Source: Vibrio sp. B1FLJ16 (GTDB lineage: Bacteria; Pseudomonadota; Gammaproteobacteria; Enterobacterales; Vibrionaceae). Taken from it: a stretch of 64,000 nt of DNA. Numbering within the stretch: the stretch's first letter is position 1; every line of letters starts with the position of its first letter. Both the position numbers and the translations under genes were made by a program. The DNA is taken from the NCBI RefSeq assembly GCF_905175385.1, contig NZ_HG992749.1:2604001-2668000 (forward strand), written 5' to 3'. The notes under the pieces were generated by a model. That model saw only the letters and a list, made by a program, of their open reading frames with translations, made no database searches and was not told where the DNA came from. Shown here in pieces: positions 1-11,898 of the stretch.

Positions 1-829
1 CTATAATAAAGCTATTTTTACAACTTCACTTTCTATAGCATTTCACTAATCCATTGAAAGAAAGTTATATTAAACCTCCCTTCTTCAAGCACTACGAAGC
101 ACATTTAATCTAACCGGTGCATAATCATACCAAAACAACAGCCTCAGAATGGACCTACAGTAGCTACATTTATTCTTATCAAAGTGACTAACCTAGCTAA
201 TCGCATCTCCACTCAGGTAGCGATACAGAACGTTTAAAGGACTCAGAATTCACATCCGCGCGAACCTACCATAGCGCTTCGCTCTGTGTCCCCTGGAATA
301 ATCATCAAACATACGAACACCTGATATTAAGAAGGCTAAGTTATCGATGAATTTTAAAGAAATAACACATGTTTGAATCAGTACTAATAAAGAAATTAAT
401 TTTAATCGTAAGTTCTGCATCAGTCAGGAGACAAAACGTTTCACTCATTAATCAGCAGGACTGGTTCTCAGAAAAAATAAGTATCCGATGTTCTGTTTCT
501 ACCTACCTTATAAAGCAACATGTAATACACATCAGATTTACTCGAAGAAATGCTAAGGCATTGACTCTATTTAAAGCGAACAATATAAGCGATTCACTCA
601 AAGATATAACCGCAGATAAACAAACAGCGGTTTAGACAGTTACGCCCTTACGACTGACCGTAGAGATCTGGTTTCAAGTTATAAGCTAATGAAAGCTCTA
701 TCTAGCACCTCCCGTCCCTGATATTTCATATTACTCACGAGGATTCAAAATAAGTACATTTCATTTGAGACTGAATGCTGACTCTCTTAAGGCTAATAGA
801 GCATGATTTCACGATGGGCCTGTAAGAGG
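1..829. other. Gene-poor region, no supported gene
   Basis: No convincing coding sequence is present. The only open frame of note, 369-635 on the plus strand, gives a low-complexity 88-residue product with no recognisable motif, no good ribosome binding site and no family resemblance that I can see, so I do not call it. The stretch lies beyond the recognisable tRNA-Asp remnants and may be still older debris of the same kind, but I cannot align it. Confidence 0.5.
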
Positions 830-1479
830 TGTAACGATAAATTAGATCTAATAGTCCGAGGGCGATGTTCTAAGAGCAATATAACAAAGCCCCTATTCTT
901 CAGCGGATAGGACGTGCTGCGCACAATAAGACCTGTACACGATTGGAACGCAGTTCTCCTTGAAAAGGAAACGTTGCTGCATAAGCAACAAAAGCCTAGT
1001 CCTTCAACCAAGCTTTCTAATACGTAGCAGAGAACCTGAGAGCACAGGCTATAGGTAGCTCCTCCAACGAGAACCATGGGCGAAAGCTAACTCAATATAA
1101 TCAAGAGGATCTCCGGTATTTCTGCTTGGTTCTGGAATTAATAGCGATACAGCAAGGCATGCAGACGCGGGGTTCATTGTCGAAGGCCAACCAAACTCAG
1201 TACAAACAAAAAGACCCCTGCATTTCTGCTGAGGTCTGGAATAAGTGGCGAAGCGGCTGGAGTCTCAGACTACGGACAAGCCCTCCTGCGGAACTCGATT
1301 TCCCTGAAAGGGAAACTATGTATCATAAACGAAAAAAGCCCTGCTATTTCTAGCAAGGCTTCAAAATAAGTGGTGTAGCGGCTGGGGTTGCAGGCAACCG
1401 GGACTCGATTTCCCTGAAAGGGAAACTATGCGTCATAAACGAAAAAAAGCCTAGTCTTTCGACTAGGCTTTCTAATAAG
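830..1479 (-). repeat. Decayed tandem copies of the tRNA-Asp 3' end plus terminator
   Basis: Downstream of tRNA-Asp, read on the minus strand, the pattern 'tRNA acceptor/CCA, short linker, terminator hairpin' recurs with increasing decay. The CCA-equivalent triplets lie near 1480 (intact gene), 1371, 1246, about 1140 and about 1023, spacings of roughly 103-125 bp. A fainter rung is possible near 885-930. The block ACTCGATTTCCCTGAAAGGG occurs at 1293 and again at 1403, exactly 110 bp apart. Each rung keeps an AAAAGCC...GGCTT type hairpin. Near 830-872 the sequence resembles the 5S/tRNA-Asp junction, with a 12-base exact match (GGCGATGTTCTA) to the 5S 3' end. Open frames here, such as 793-1077 and 1350-1541 on the minus strand, are translations of tRNA debris and are not genes. 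Confidence 0.75.
1442..1472 (-). terminator. Terminator after tRNA-Asp
   Basis: An 8-bp stem (GCCTAGTC/GACTAGGC) with a TTTC/GAAA tetraloop is followed, on the minus strand, by a run of seven U. It ends the rRNA operon transcript 7 nt after the tRNA CCA. Confidence 0.9.
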
Positions 1480-1556
1480 TGGCGGAGCGGACGGGACTCG
1501 AACCCGCGACCCCCGGCGTGACAGGCCGGTATTCTAACCAACTGAACTACCGCTCC
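1480..1556 (-). tRNA. tRNA-Asp (GTC)
   Basis: This 77-nt cloverleaf has a GGAGCGG/CCGCTCC acceptor stem, a genomically encoded CCA, a T-loop GTTCGAGTC and anticodon GTC in the loop CTGTCAC. It is the last gene of the rRNA operon, 30-odd nt after the distal 5S, and is the parent of the decayed copies further downstream. Confidence 0.96.
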
Positions 1557-1587
1557 GCATTGGTCAGACTATAAAGTCAAATAAGAA

Positions 1588-1703
1588 CCTGGCGATGTTC
1601 TACTCTCACATGGGGAAACCCCACACTACCATCGACGCTACTTTGTTTCACTTCTGAGTTCGGAATGGAAGTCAGGTGGGTCCAAAGTGCTATGATCGCC
1701 AAG
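1588..1703 (-). rRNA. rrf: 5S rRNA (distal copy)
   Basis: The copy is about 116 nt and nearly identical to the proximal 5S at 1894-2009. The conserved GGGGAAACCCC and GTTCGGAATGG blocks are visible. It lies between tRNA-Thr and tRNA-Asp. Ends are approximate, set by the terminal complementary GGCGAT/ATCGCC segments. Confidence 0.9.
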
Positions 1704-1721
1704 TAAAATTCTGTTTGTAAA

Positions 1722-1797
<76 letters not shown>

Positions 1798-1818
1798 ATC
1801 AAGATGTCCCTTAAGACT

Positions 1819-1846
1819 AAAAAAAGCCCGTCATTCAAACGGGCCC
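1819..1846 (-). terminator. Terminator-like hairpin between proximal 5S and tRNA-Thr
   Basis: On the minus strand, a stem GCCCGT/ACGGGC with a seven-base loop is followed by seven U. It has canonical intrinsic terminator form but lies inside the rRNA operon, upstream of tRNA-Thr, the second 5S and tRNA-Asp. Those distal genes would depend on readthrough (antitermination) or on another promoter. Confidence 0.8.
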
Positions 1847-1893
1847 TTTCAACTGTTGTCTTCACCTATAAAAAGGTAAAAACCAAATTTAAA

Positions 1894-2009
1894 GCCTGGC
1901 GATGTCCTACTCTCACATGGGGAAACCCCACACTACCATCGGCGCTGTTTTGTTTCACTTCTGAGTTCGGAATGGAATCAGGTGGGTCCAAAACGCTATG
2001 GCCGCCAAG
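1894..2009 (-). rRNA. rrf: 5S rRNA (proximal copy)
   Basis: About 116 nt, next after 23S in transcription order. It shares almost all bases with the distal copy, differing by a few substitutions and a one-base indel. Ends are approximate. Confidence 0.92.
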
Positions 2010-2101
2010 CAAATTCTTTAATCTGGAAAGCTGTTTTTAATTCTCGTTCTTACACATTCAATGTTCTTTCATTGAGTCCATCAAAACCCCTTGGGTGTTG
2101 T

Positions 2102-4993
<2,892 letters not shown>

Positions 4994-5038
4994 ATACAAC
5001 CCGAAGAAGTTTCGAATTGAAGTTAAACAACCAAAGTT

Positions 5039-5071
5039 GCTGTCTCATTATTTGAATGAGCGAGACAGCTT
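5039..5071 (-). other. Hairpin in the 16S-23S spacer
   Basis: GCTGTCTC pairs with GAGACAGC across a 17-base loop, in the pre-23S leader between tRNA-Ala and 23S. It is probably a structural element of the spacer transcript. No U-run follows, so it is not a terminator. Confidence 0.6.
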
Positions 5072-5189
5072 TCGATTTTGCCGGACTCAAATTCCAAGAA
5101 CACTTGAATGTGTTGTTAGTTGTATTCCCTTAGGAATACTTTGAGAACTTTACAAATAATCTTAAAGATTATTTTGTCAGCTTTCCAAA

Positions 5190-5203
5190 TTGTTAAAGAG
5201 CTA
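5190..5203 (-). promoter_or_regulatory. boxA antitermination site before 23S
   Basis: The minus strand reads AGCTCTTTAACAAT, matching the rRNA boxA consensus TGCTCTTTAACA. It binds the NusB/NusE antitermination complex so that RNA polymerase resists Rho during rRNA synthesis. An equivalent copy lies in the 16S leader at 7244-7254. Confidence 0.8.
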
Positions 5204-5258
5204 ATCACTTCAATGAAGTAACCATTTTTAAAAGCACTATCGCTAATGCGCTTAAAGA

Positions 5259-5334
5259 TGGTGGAGCTATGCGGGATCGAACCGCAGACCTCCTGCGTGC
5301 AAGGCAGGCGCTCTCCCAGCTGAGCTATAGCCCC
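5259..5334 (-). tRNA. tRNA-Ala (TGC)
   Basis: A 76-nt cloverleaf with an encoded CCA and anticodon TGC. The acceptor stem GGGGCTA/TAGCTCC contains the G3-U70 wobble pair, the alanine identity element. It lies in the 16S-23S spacer after tRNA-Ile. Confidence 0.97.
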
Positions 5335-5375
5335 ATCAAGGTGTCGATACTGTATGCCAACTCCCTAAAAGGAAT

Positions 5376-5452
5376 TGGTGGGTCTGAGTGGACTCGAACC
5401 ACCGACCTCTCGCTTATCAGGCGAACGCTCTAACCACCTGAGCTACAGACCC
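5376..5452 (-). tRNA. tRNA-Ile (GAT)
   Basis: A 77-nt cloverleaf with acceptor GGGTCTG/CAGACCC, an encoded CCA, and anticodon GAT in loop CTGATAA. It lies in the 16S-23S spacer, with the usual Ile-Ala order. Confidence 0.97.
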
Positions 5453-5480
5453 AGTATCGTCTCTTTTACATAAACCGTAT

Positions 5481-5498
5481 CAATCTGTGTGGACACTC
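5481..5498 (-). other. Pre-16S processing stem, 3' arm
   Basis: The minus-strand segment GAGTGTCCACACAGATTG, just after 16S, is complementary over 18 bases to the leader segment at 7214-7231 (one G-U pair). The two arms bracket 16S and would form the double-stranded stem cut by RNase III. Confidence 0.8.
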
Positions 5499-5517
5499 AT
5501 CGTGAGTAATCATCGTA

Positions 5518-7070
<1,553 letters not shown>

Positions 7071-7408
7071 AAGATTTTGTTCGGCTCAATGAATACTGAA
7101 CATTACATAAAGTAATGTTTGAATTGACTGTGCTGAATCCGAAGATTCAATGGTCACTTCGTATCATTGAAACCTAATTTGATACCGAAGTATCGAATTG
7201 GATTATCATCAACGAGTGCCCACACAGATTGATAGGTCTATATTGTTAAAGAGCTTGCTTTTCGAGAAACTTTTCTCTCAAAGCGGAGGAGCATTCTAGC
7301 GATTTAGTTGTTAGTGTCAAACACTTTATTCAACTTATTTTTTGTAGAAACTTTTATCCTTTCCGACTTGCTGAAGCCTTATCGCGTCTGCCGTGTCGGT
7401 GGATGCGC
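7071..7408 (-). promoter_or_regulatory. rRNA leader with boxA and RNase III arm
   Basis: This is the transcribed leader of the rRNA operon. A boxA (GCTCTTTAACA on the minus strand) lies at about 7244-7254. The segment 7214-7231 is the 5' arm of the pre-16S processing stem, pairing with 5481-5498. I see no open frame of note. Confidence 0.75.
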
Positions 7409-7436
7409 ATTATAGGGAGAAGATTTCCTTTGGCAA
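7409..7436 (-). promoter_or_regulatory. rRNA P1-type promoter
   Basis: On the minus strand, TTGCCA (7431-7436), a 16-bp spacer and a perfect TATAAT (7409-7414) are followed by a GC-rich discriminator GCGC. That discriminator is the hallmark of stringently (ppGpp/DksA) controlled rRNA promoters. Upstream (7441-7465) is an A/T-rich block with T-runs suitable as an UP element. This is inference from sequence alone. Confidence 0.85.
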
Positions 7437-7742
7437 CACTAAAAATGCATTTTTTCTAAAAAAACATACTAAGTGGGCGTTTTCCATCCAACCTGAATTT
7501 TACCCAACAACAACACTCAGCATTTGTACAGAATATTCACAAAACCCTGTGGATAACTAGCAATAAACAAACGACACACCATCGGCTAACTAAATAGATA
7601 TAGAGAAATGACTCTCTGAGCACAATACAGATCCAGCGTGCATGGTATTAAGACGAAAAGCCCTCGCTTTTATTTATCCTTCTATATAAGCAAGGCATAA
7701 TGACGGCTATATATCCTTCCAACGTTAACACGGAGTCACTAT
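7437..7742. other. Divergent intergenic region between rRNA promoter and SDR gene
   Basis: It holds the upstream region of the rRNA promoter (A/T-rich, with candidate Fis/UP sequence) and the promoter and leader of the plus-strand dehydrogenase gene. A GGAG lies just before the ATG at 7743. I see nothing else that can be named. Confidence 0.5.
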
Positions 7743-8417
7743 ATGAAAGTTCTTGTTACAGGGGCCAGCAGCGGTATTGGCTTTGAGTTGGTCAAACAAC
7801 TCTGTGCTGAGCAACATGATGTTTTCGCCACTGGCCGAAACAAAAGTAAGTTAAGCGAACTACACCAACTTACCGGATGTAACTTTGGCGCTTATGATCT
7901 CACTGACTCACAGCAGGTGGTTGATATGTTCAATCAGGCCACGGACGAACTGGGTGGGTTGGATATATTGATTAATAACGCAGGGATGAACACCCGTAAG
8001 TGTTCTATTGATGAATTTTCTGTAGAAGAGCTTGACCTGCAGTACGCCATAAACTTAAGAGCGCCGGCAATTCTATGCAGAGAAGCTCTGTCAGTCATGA
8101 AAGAGCAAAAATCGGGATACATCATTAATGTCACCAGCACCGTTGCCAAGCGAGCTAGTGAAACAATGGCGGTTTATACTTCAATGAAGCAAGGTCTTTC
8201 CGGCTTTACTGGTGTATTAATGAAAGAGGCACAGCCTTACGGCATTAAAGTAACAAACCTGATTCCCGGAGGCACTGACAGCAACTTCAGATCAGCTAGC
8301 CGACCTGAATACATGCAACCCCAAAGTGTTGCCCGCACAATAATGGGACTATTGAAGCTACCAGAAGATGTTGTTGTACACGAGATGGTATTTAGGCCGC
8401 CAGTAGAACTTGAATAA
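7743..8417 (+). CDS. Short-chain dehydrogenase/reductase (SDR)
   Basis: This 224-residue protein has a single Rossmann domain of the classical SDR family and is probably a cytosolic NAD(P)H-dependent oxidoreductase. The cofactor motif TGASSGIG is at residues 6-13, NNAG at 78-81, and the catalytic triad is S132, Y145 and K149 (YTSMK). Arg-32 after the second strand favours NADPH. Length is slightly short for the family because the C-terminal segment is brief. The start has a GGAG ribosome binding site. The substrate cannot be predicted. It is a single-gene unit between the rRNA operon promoter and the tRNA-Leu debris, and a second, divergent SDR lies at 9029-9694. Confidence 0.85.
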   Translation: MKVLVTGASSGIGFELVKQLCAEQHDVFATGRNKSKLSELHQLTGCNFGAYDLTDSQQVVDMFNQATDELGGLDILINNAGMNTRKCSIDEFSVEELDLQYAINLRAPAILCREALSVMKEQKSGYIINVTSTVAKRASETMAVYTSMKQGLSGFTGVLMKEAQPYGIKVTNLIPGGTDSNFRSASRPEYMQPQSVARTIMGLLKLPEDVVVHEMVFRPPVELE

Positions 8418-8449
8418 GCCTCACTACGTAATATGTGAGCGAAAAGAAA

Positions 8450-8720
8450 ACGAAGCCATGTAAGAAGGTGGCTGGAGACACGGATACAAATGCAACCTTC
8501 TTACTATAGAATACCGGCAGCTGATTAAATGAGCTCTCATTCATTAGAGCTGCCAAGTTGGATTTGAATTCACAAATACCAGAAACAACAAAGCCCCGAC
8601 TGTCGTCGCGGCTTTGTCTTGGAATATAGTACCGACGGGCGGGTTGATTGGACAGGCATTCCTGCCGCCACCTAGAAGGCAACGCTTAATGACACTTCTC
8701 AGTTATCAACACCCAAAACG
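8450..8720 (-). repeat. Decayed copies of the tRNA-Leu 3' region plus terminator
   Basis: Downstream of tRNA-Leu (minus strand) the tRNA 3' end recurs at least once and probably twice. At 8626-8690, TAGTACCGACGGGCGGG and AGAAGGCAACG match the tRNA segments TGGTACCGGTGGGCGGA and CGAAGGCAACG, and a hairpin CAAAGCC...GGCTTTG lies at 8588-8617. Around 8508-8573 a weaker copy keeps ATACCGG and GGATTTGAATTC, preceded by an AGAAGGT...ACCTTCT hairpin. This is the same organisation as the tail after tRNA-Asp. No protein gene is supported here. Confidence 0.65.
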
Positions 8721-8721
8721 A

Positions 8722-8750
8722 CGAAAGGCCGCTATAAAAGCGACCTTTCT
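8722..8750 (-). terminator. Terminator after tRNA-Leu
   Basis: An AAAGG-CGCT stem with an ATAAA loop lies directly after the tRNA 3' end on the minus strand. The trailing U-run is short (TTTCGTCGTTTT), so termination may be imperfect. Confidence 0.65.
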
Positions 8751-8755
8751 ATGTA

Positions 8756-8840
8756 TGGTACCGGTGGGCGGACTTGAACCGCCACGCCCGAAGGCAACGG
8801 ATTTTGAATCCGTCGTGTATACCAATTTCACCACACCGGC
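8756..8840 (-). tRNA. tRNA-Leu (CAA)
   Basis: This is an 85-nt class II tRNA with a long variable arm (GTTGCCTTCGGGCGTG region), an encoded CCA, and anticodon CAA in loop TTCAAAA, reading UUG. The first acceptor pair is G1-U72, as in E. coli leuZ. It is a monocistronic unit with its own promoter at 8872-8899 and is followed by decayed copies. Confidence 0.95.
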
Positions 8841-8871
8841 ATCTTCAGGCTATTGCCCTCTGATGGTTGGC

Positions 8872-8899
8872 ATTATACGTAAGCTATTAACCTGCGCAA
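8872..8899 (-). promoter_or_regulatory. tRNA-Leu promoter
   Basis: On the minus strand, TTGCGC (8894-8899), a 16-bp spacer and TATAAT (8872-8877) are followed by GCC. This is the same architecture as the rRNA promoter, a stringent-type stable RNA promoter. Confidence 0.75.
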
Positions 8900-9028
8900 G
8901 CATAAAAACCTTAAATAACTATCGTTTGCTGATAATTTCGCCACAAAGTGTGACCACGCCAAGTCCCATCACTTCAATCTAGTCACAACTGAAATTAACA
9001 ACAGCCACCAGCTATATCTCCGAAAAGC

Positions 9029-9694
9029 TTATAATCGATTGACTGTGATATCTGAAACATAACCATTGCCAATACTCAGCAGAGCATCATGAATCATTTG
9101 GGCTGCATCTTCGGCCTGCATAAAGCTACTGGTATCCAAAGCCTTGCCACTGGTTTCCCAGAACTCTGTTGCCATGCCGCCTGGATAAACGGCGATAATT
9201 TTCATCGGCTTACCTTTCAGCTCCAAACGAACGGATTCTATCAGGCCCTTTACAGCCCATTTCACCGCGCAATACGTTGACTCTTGCGCTTTTGGTTGTT
9301 GAGCTGCGGTCGACATAATCATCACAACATTCACGGGTTCATCTTTATAGCGCTTAACCGACTCTCGCAATACATTAATGGCAGAATTGAGATTGTTGTT
9401 TATCAAGGTATTTATCTGTTCCGGATCTTGCTCTTCCAACAGTCCAAAATAGCCACTTCCCGCACAATGAATCACGGCTTTGGGTAGCTGCTCTAACTGT
9501 TCAAATAAATGTTCTGCATCTTTATATGATGCGAGGTCGCAAGCCTGGTGACCAATATTGTTCGGCAGTCCGGTTGTGATTGCTGATAGCTTACTTTCAC
9601 TTCTCCCTGTCAGGTAGGTTAGTTCACCGTCTGCATCGTAAAGCTTCGCCAGCTCTGCCCCCAACCCGCTACTTGCACCTGTGATGACAATCAT
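9029..9694 (-). CDS. SDR family oxidoreductase
   Basis: This 221-residue classical SDR is a cytosolic NAD(P)-dependent oxidoreductase of unknown substrate. GASSGLG is at residues 6-12. The usual NNAG is replaced by HCAG at about 76-79. The active site is S128, Y141 and K145 (YCAVK). The PGGMATEFW segment after strand 6 is the typical PG motif. It is transcribed alone. It is only distantly similar to the SDR at 7743-8417, so this is not a recent duplication. Confidence 0.82.
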   Translation of the reverse strand: MIVITGASSGLGAELAKLYDADGELTYLTGRSESKLSAITTGLPNNIGHQACDLASYKDAEHLFEQLEQLPKAVIHCAGSGYFGLLEEQDPEQINTLINNNLNSAINVLRESVKRYKDEPVNVVMIMSTAAQQPKAQESTYCAVKWAVKGLIESVRLELKGKPMKIIAVYPGGMATEFWETSGKALDTSSFMQAEDAAQMIHDALLSIGNGYVSDITVNRL

Positions 9695-9911
9695 GCTCTA
9701 CCTCGTTCATTTATATACTTGCTGTCAGACTTACTAACTAAGATAACGGATTAATTACCAATTCTCATCCAACCAATACAATTTTAAAAACGGCTTACTC
9801 GTCTGTTCTCATCACTCAGCAGAGTTAATAAAATTTCATCTATGCTTTAACAATAATAACTTTTTGAATTTTCTATCCACTTTCGAGCAAGTGATTGATA
9901 GGAGTCAGAGA

Positions 9912-11180
9912 ATGACAGAGTCTAAATGGCAGTGGTTAATAAAGCGAACAACACGCAAGCTTTGGGTACGTACGTCCTTTTTCGCCTTGCTTGCAATTGT
10001 AACTGCTCTGATATCTATCGTTTTAAACAAGTACCTTACCCTGCCTCCCACAATAAACGTCAGCTATGAGCTACTGAATAACATACTAAATATTCTTGCG
10101 ACATCCATGCTGGCAGTAACCACTTTTTCACTCAATATCATGGTCTCTGCATACAGTGCGGCCAGTGCGGGGGTAACACCTAGAGCAACCAAATTATTGA
10201 TGGAAGACACTACCACACAAAACGCACTTGCCACTTTTCTTGGGTCATTTCTGTTTAGCCTGGTAGGGATCATCGCACTGGGTATTGGCGCTTATCACGA
10301 ACAAGCTCGTATCTATCTGTTCATTGTCACTATGGTCGTGATAGTGATGATCATACTTACCCTGCTGCGCTGGATTCAGCACCTCTCCGTACTTGGCAGA
10401 GTAAGTGAGACCACATCAAAAGTAGAAGAAGCCTTATTAAATGCGATACAAAAACGAGGTGATGAACCCTGGCTCGGAGCGCGTCCTTGGAGTCATCCCG
10501 AAATCAAACCACGGGATAGCAAACCCGTTTTCAGCAAAGAGATCGGTTACTTACAACATATCGACATGAACCATCTCAATAGCGTTGCCGAAGACAGACA
10601 ATGCACAATCTATATCGAGCGTCAGCCAGGTAGCTTTGTCTACATAGGTCAACCAATCGCATGGGTTTGCGGTGAATTACCAGAGGAGAGTGATATTTTG
10701 ATTGCCTTTACGATCCGGACAGAACGCACTTACGACCAAGATCCCCGTTTTGGTTTGGTAGTACTGGCAGAGATTGCCTCAAGAGCTCTATCTCCGGCGG
10801 TCAATGATAGTGGTACTGCCATTGACGTGATAGGACGTTCAATACGGGCACTGTCACTGTGGGGAGAATTAACCAGCCAAACACCAGTCAAAACTCGCTT
10901 TCCAAGGTTGTTTGTCCCCTCATTAAATTGTCAGGATCTATTTGATGATGTGTATTTGCCGATAGCTCACGACGGCACCGCCCAAATCCAGGTTCAGATA
11001 CGTTTACAAAAAGCATTGTTTGCTCTCTCAAACATGCATCCAAAACTGTTTACCAGCCCCGCTATAAAACTTTCAGAGAAAGCATTAGAACTCTCAATGA
11101 ATCAACACTATACCGAAGAAGAAAAACACCGACTCTCACAGCTTGCTAATCTAGTAACCGATCAAAAAGCGCATTTTTAG
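9912..11180 (+). CDS. DUF2254 family membrane protein
   Basis: An inner-membrane protein of about 422 residues in the DUF2254 family, function unknown. Four hydrophobic segments fill the first 170 residues or so (counting from this start). They are followed by a soluble C-terminal region containing the family's conserved SPAVNDSGTA segment. I chose ATG 9912 because AGGAG lies 7 bases upstream; the longer frame would start at a TTG at 9864 with no ribosome binding site. It is monocistronic. Family members are often found with other stress or envelope genes, but nothing here points to a partner. Confidence 0.75.
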   Translation: MTESKWQWLIKRTTRKLWVRTSFFALLAIVTALISIVLNKYLTLPPTINVSYELLNNILNILATSMLAVTTFSLNIMVSAYSAASAGVTPRATKLLMEDTTTQNALATFLGSFLFSLVGIIALGIGAYHEQARIYLFIVTMVVIVMIILTLLRWIQHLSVLGRVSETTSKVEEALLNAIQKRGDEPWLGARPWSHPEIKPRDSKPVFSKEIGYLQHIDMNHLNSVAEDRQCTIYIERQPGSFVYIGQPIAWVCGELPEESDILIAFTIRTERTYDQDPRFGLVVLAEIASRALSPAVNDSGTAIDVIGRSIRALSLWGELTSQTPVKTRFPRLFVPSLNCQDLFDDVYLPIAHDGTAQIQVQIRLQKALFALSNMHPKLFTSPAIKLSEKALELSMNQHYTEEEKHRLSQLANLVTDQKAHF

Positions 11181-11288
11181 CGAGTTAAAAGCATTCGAAG
11201 TGATATGAACACAATCCTGACACATTCACACTGGTAACTCAGTGTTCAGCGGCAAAGCCACTCAGATTTCACCACAATTAGGGAGTCT

Positions 11289-11348
11289 GTGCGTCAGGTC
11301 TCTTTTCACAAGAGACGGGAATCTATATTCTGACGCACAATTTTTTAA
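11289..11348 (+). promoter_or_regulatory. Structured leader / terminator-like hairpin before the RDD gene
   Basis: GTGCGTCAG (about 11289-11297) pairs perfectly with CTGACGCAC about 30 bases later, enclosing an inner hairpin GTCTCTT/AAGAGAC. A run of six T follows at once. It ends about 17 bases before the RDD start codon. It could terminate transcription from upstream, attenuate the RDD gene, or form the 3' end of a small RNA; the sequence cannot decide. Confidence 0.6.
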
Positions 11349-11364
11349 GGTAAGTGATGGAATT

Positions 11365-11844
11365 ATGACTACTTCTACAACTCTTCCACCAGCAGGCCTC
11401 TTTCGCCGATTAGCCGCTTTGGTCTATGACTCGTTAATTGTCCTTGCCATTGAAATGATGGCTGCCGGTATTGTTATGGCGATTGTTTTTGCCCTCAATG
11501 CCGCCGGGTTACTCAGCTACGGGGAATATGCCGATGCGGCAGATATGCTATCTAAGCACCCGGTCATGAGTCCGATATTTACGCTCTACTTAGCGGTTGT
11601 ATGGATTTATTTCTTTGTTTTTTTCTGGACTCGTGCGGGTCAGACACTTGGTATGCGAGCCTGGAAACTCAGAGTGCGTAACGAAGCAGATGGCGCACCT
11701 ATTACAGTGACTCAGGCATTGATTCGCCTTGCCACATCAGGCTTTGGTTTAGCAAACCTTACCGTGCCGATTGACCCGAAGAAACGTGGTTTCCACGATA
11801 TGTGGGCAAAAACTGAAGTGGTTGTGCTACCTAAAGCGAACTAG
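11365..11844 (+). CDS. RDD family integral membrane protein
   Basis: This 159-residue inner-membrane protein carries the RDD domain, named for conserved Arg and Asp residues. The FRRLAALVYD motif is at residues 12-21, followed by a hydrophobic helix, a second pair of helices around 60-95, and a GQTLGMRAWKLRV segment. Function is unproven; some RDD proteins have been linked to ion exchange. I preferred ATG 11365 over the frame's first possible start at 11242, because the upstream part overlaps the leader hairpin and lacks RDD similarity. It ends in an intrinsic terminator at 11871-11897. Confidence 0.8.
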   Translation: MTTSTTLPPAGLFRRLAALVYDSLIVLAIEMMAAGIVMAIVFALNAAGLLSYGEYADAADMLSKHPVMSPIFTLYLAVVWIYFFVFFWTRAGQTLGMRAWKLRVRNEADGAPITVTQALIRLATSGFGLANLTVPIDPKKRGFHDMWAKTEVVVLPKAN

Positions 11845-11870
11845 GTTACAGGTATCAGACAGTTATTAAA

Positions 11871-11897
11871 AAGGAAGGCTACTGCCTTCCTTTTTTT
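11871..11897 (+). terminator. Terminator of the RDD gene
   Basis: AAGGAAGGC/GCCTTCCTT with a TACT loop and seven T. It lies immediately next to the left end of the inverted-repeat element. Confidence 0.92.
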
Positions 11898-11898
11898 A

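Noticed and set aside
369..635. Plus-strand 88-codon open frame
   Set aside because: Low-complexity product with no motif, poor start context and location in a decayed non-coding tail.
793..1541. Minus-strand open frames 793-1077 and 1350-1541 and plus-strand frame 1126-1353
   Set aside because: They are translations of tRNA-Asp, its decayed copies and terminators; no ribosome binding sites and no protein family character.
8392..8982. Open frames 8392-8682 (minus) and 8614-8982 (plus)
   Set aside because: They run through tRNA-Leu, its decayed copies and the end of the SDR gene; the residues come from tRNA sequence.
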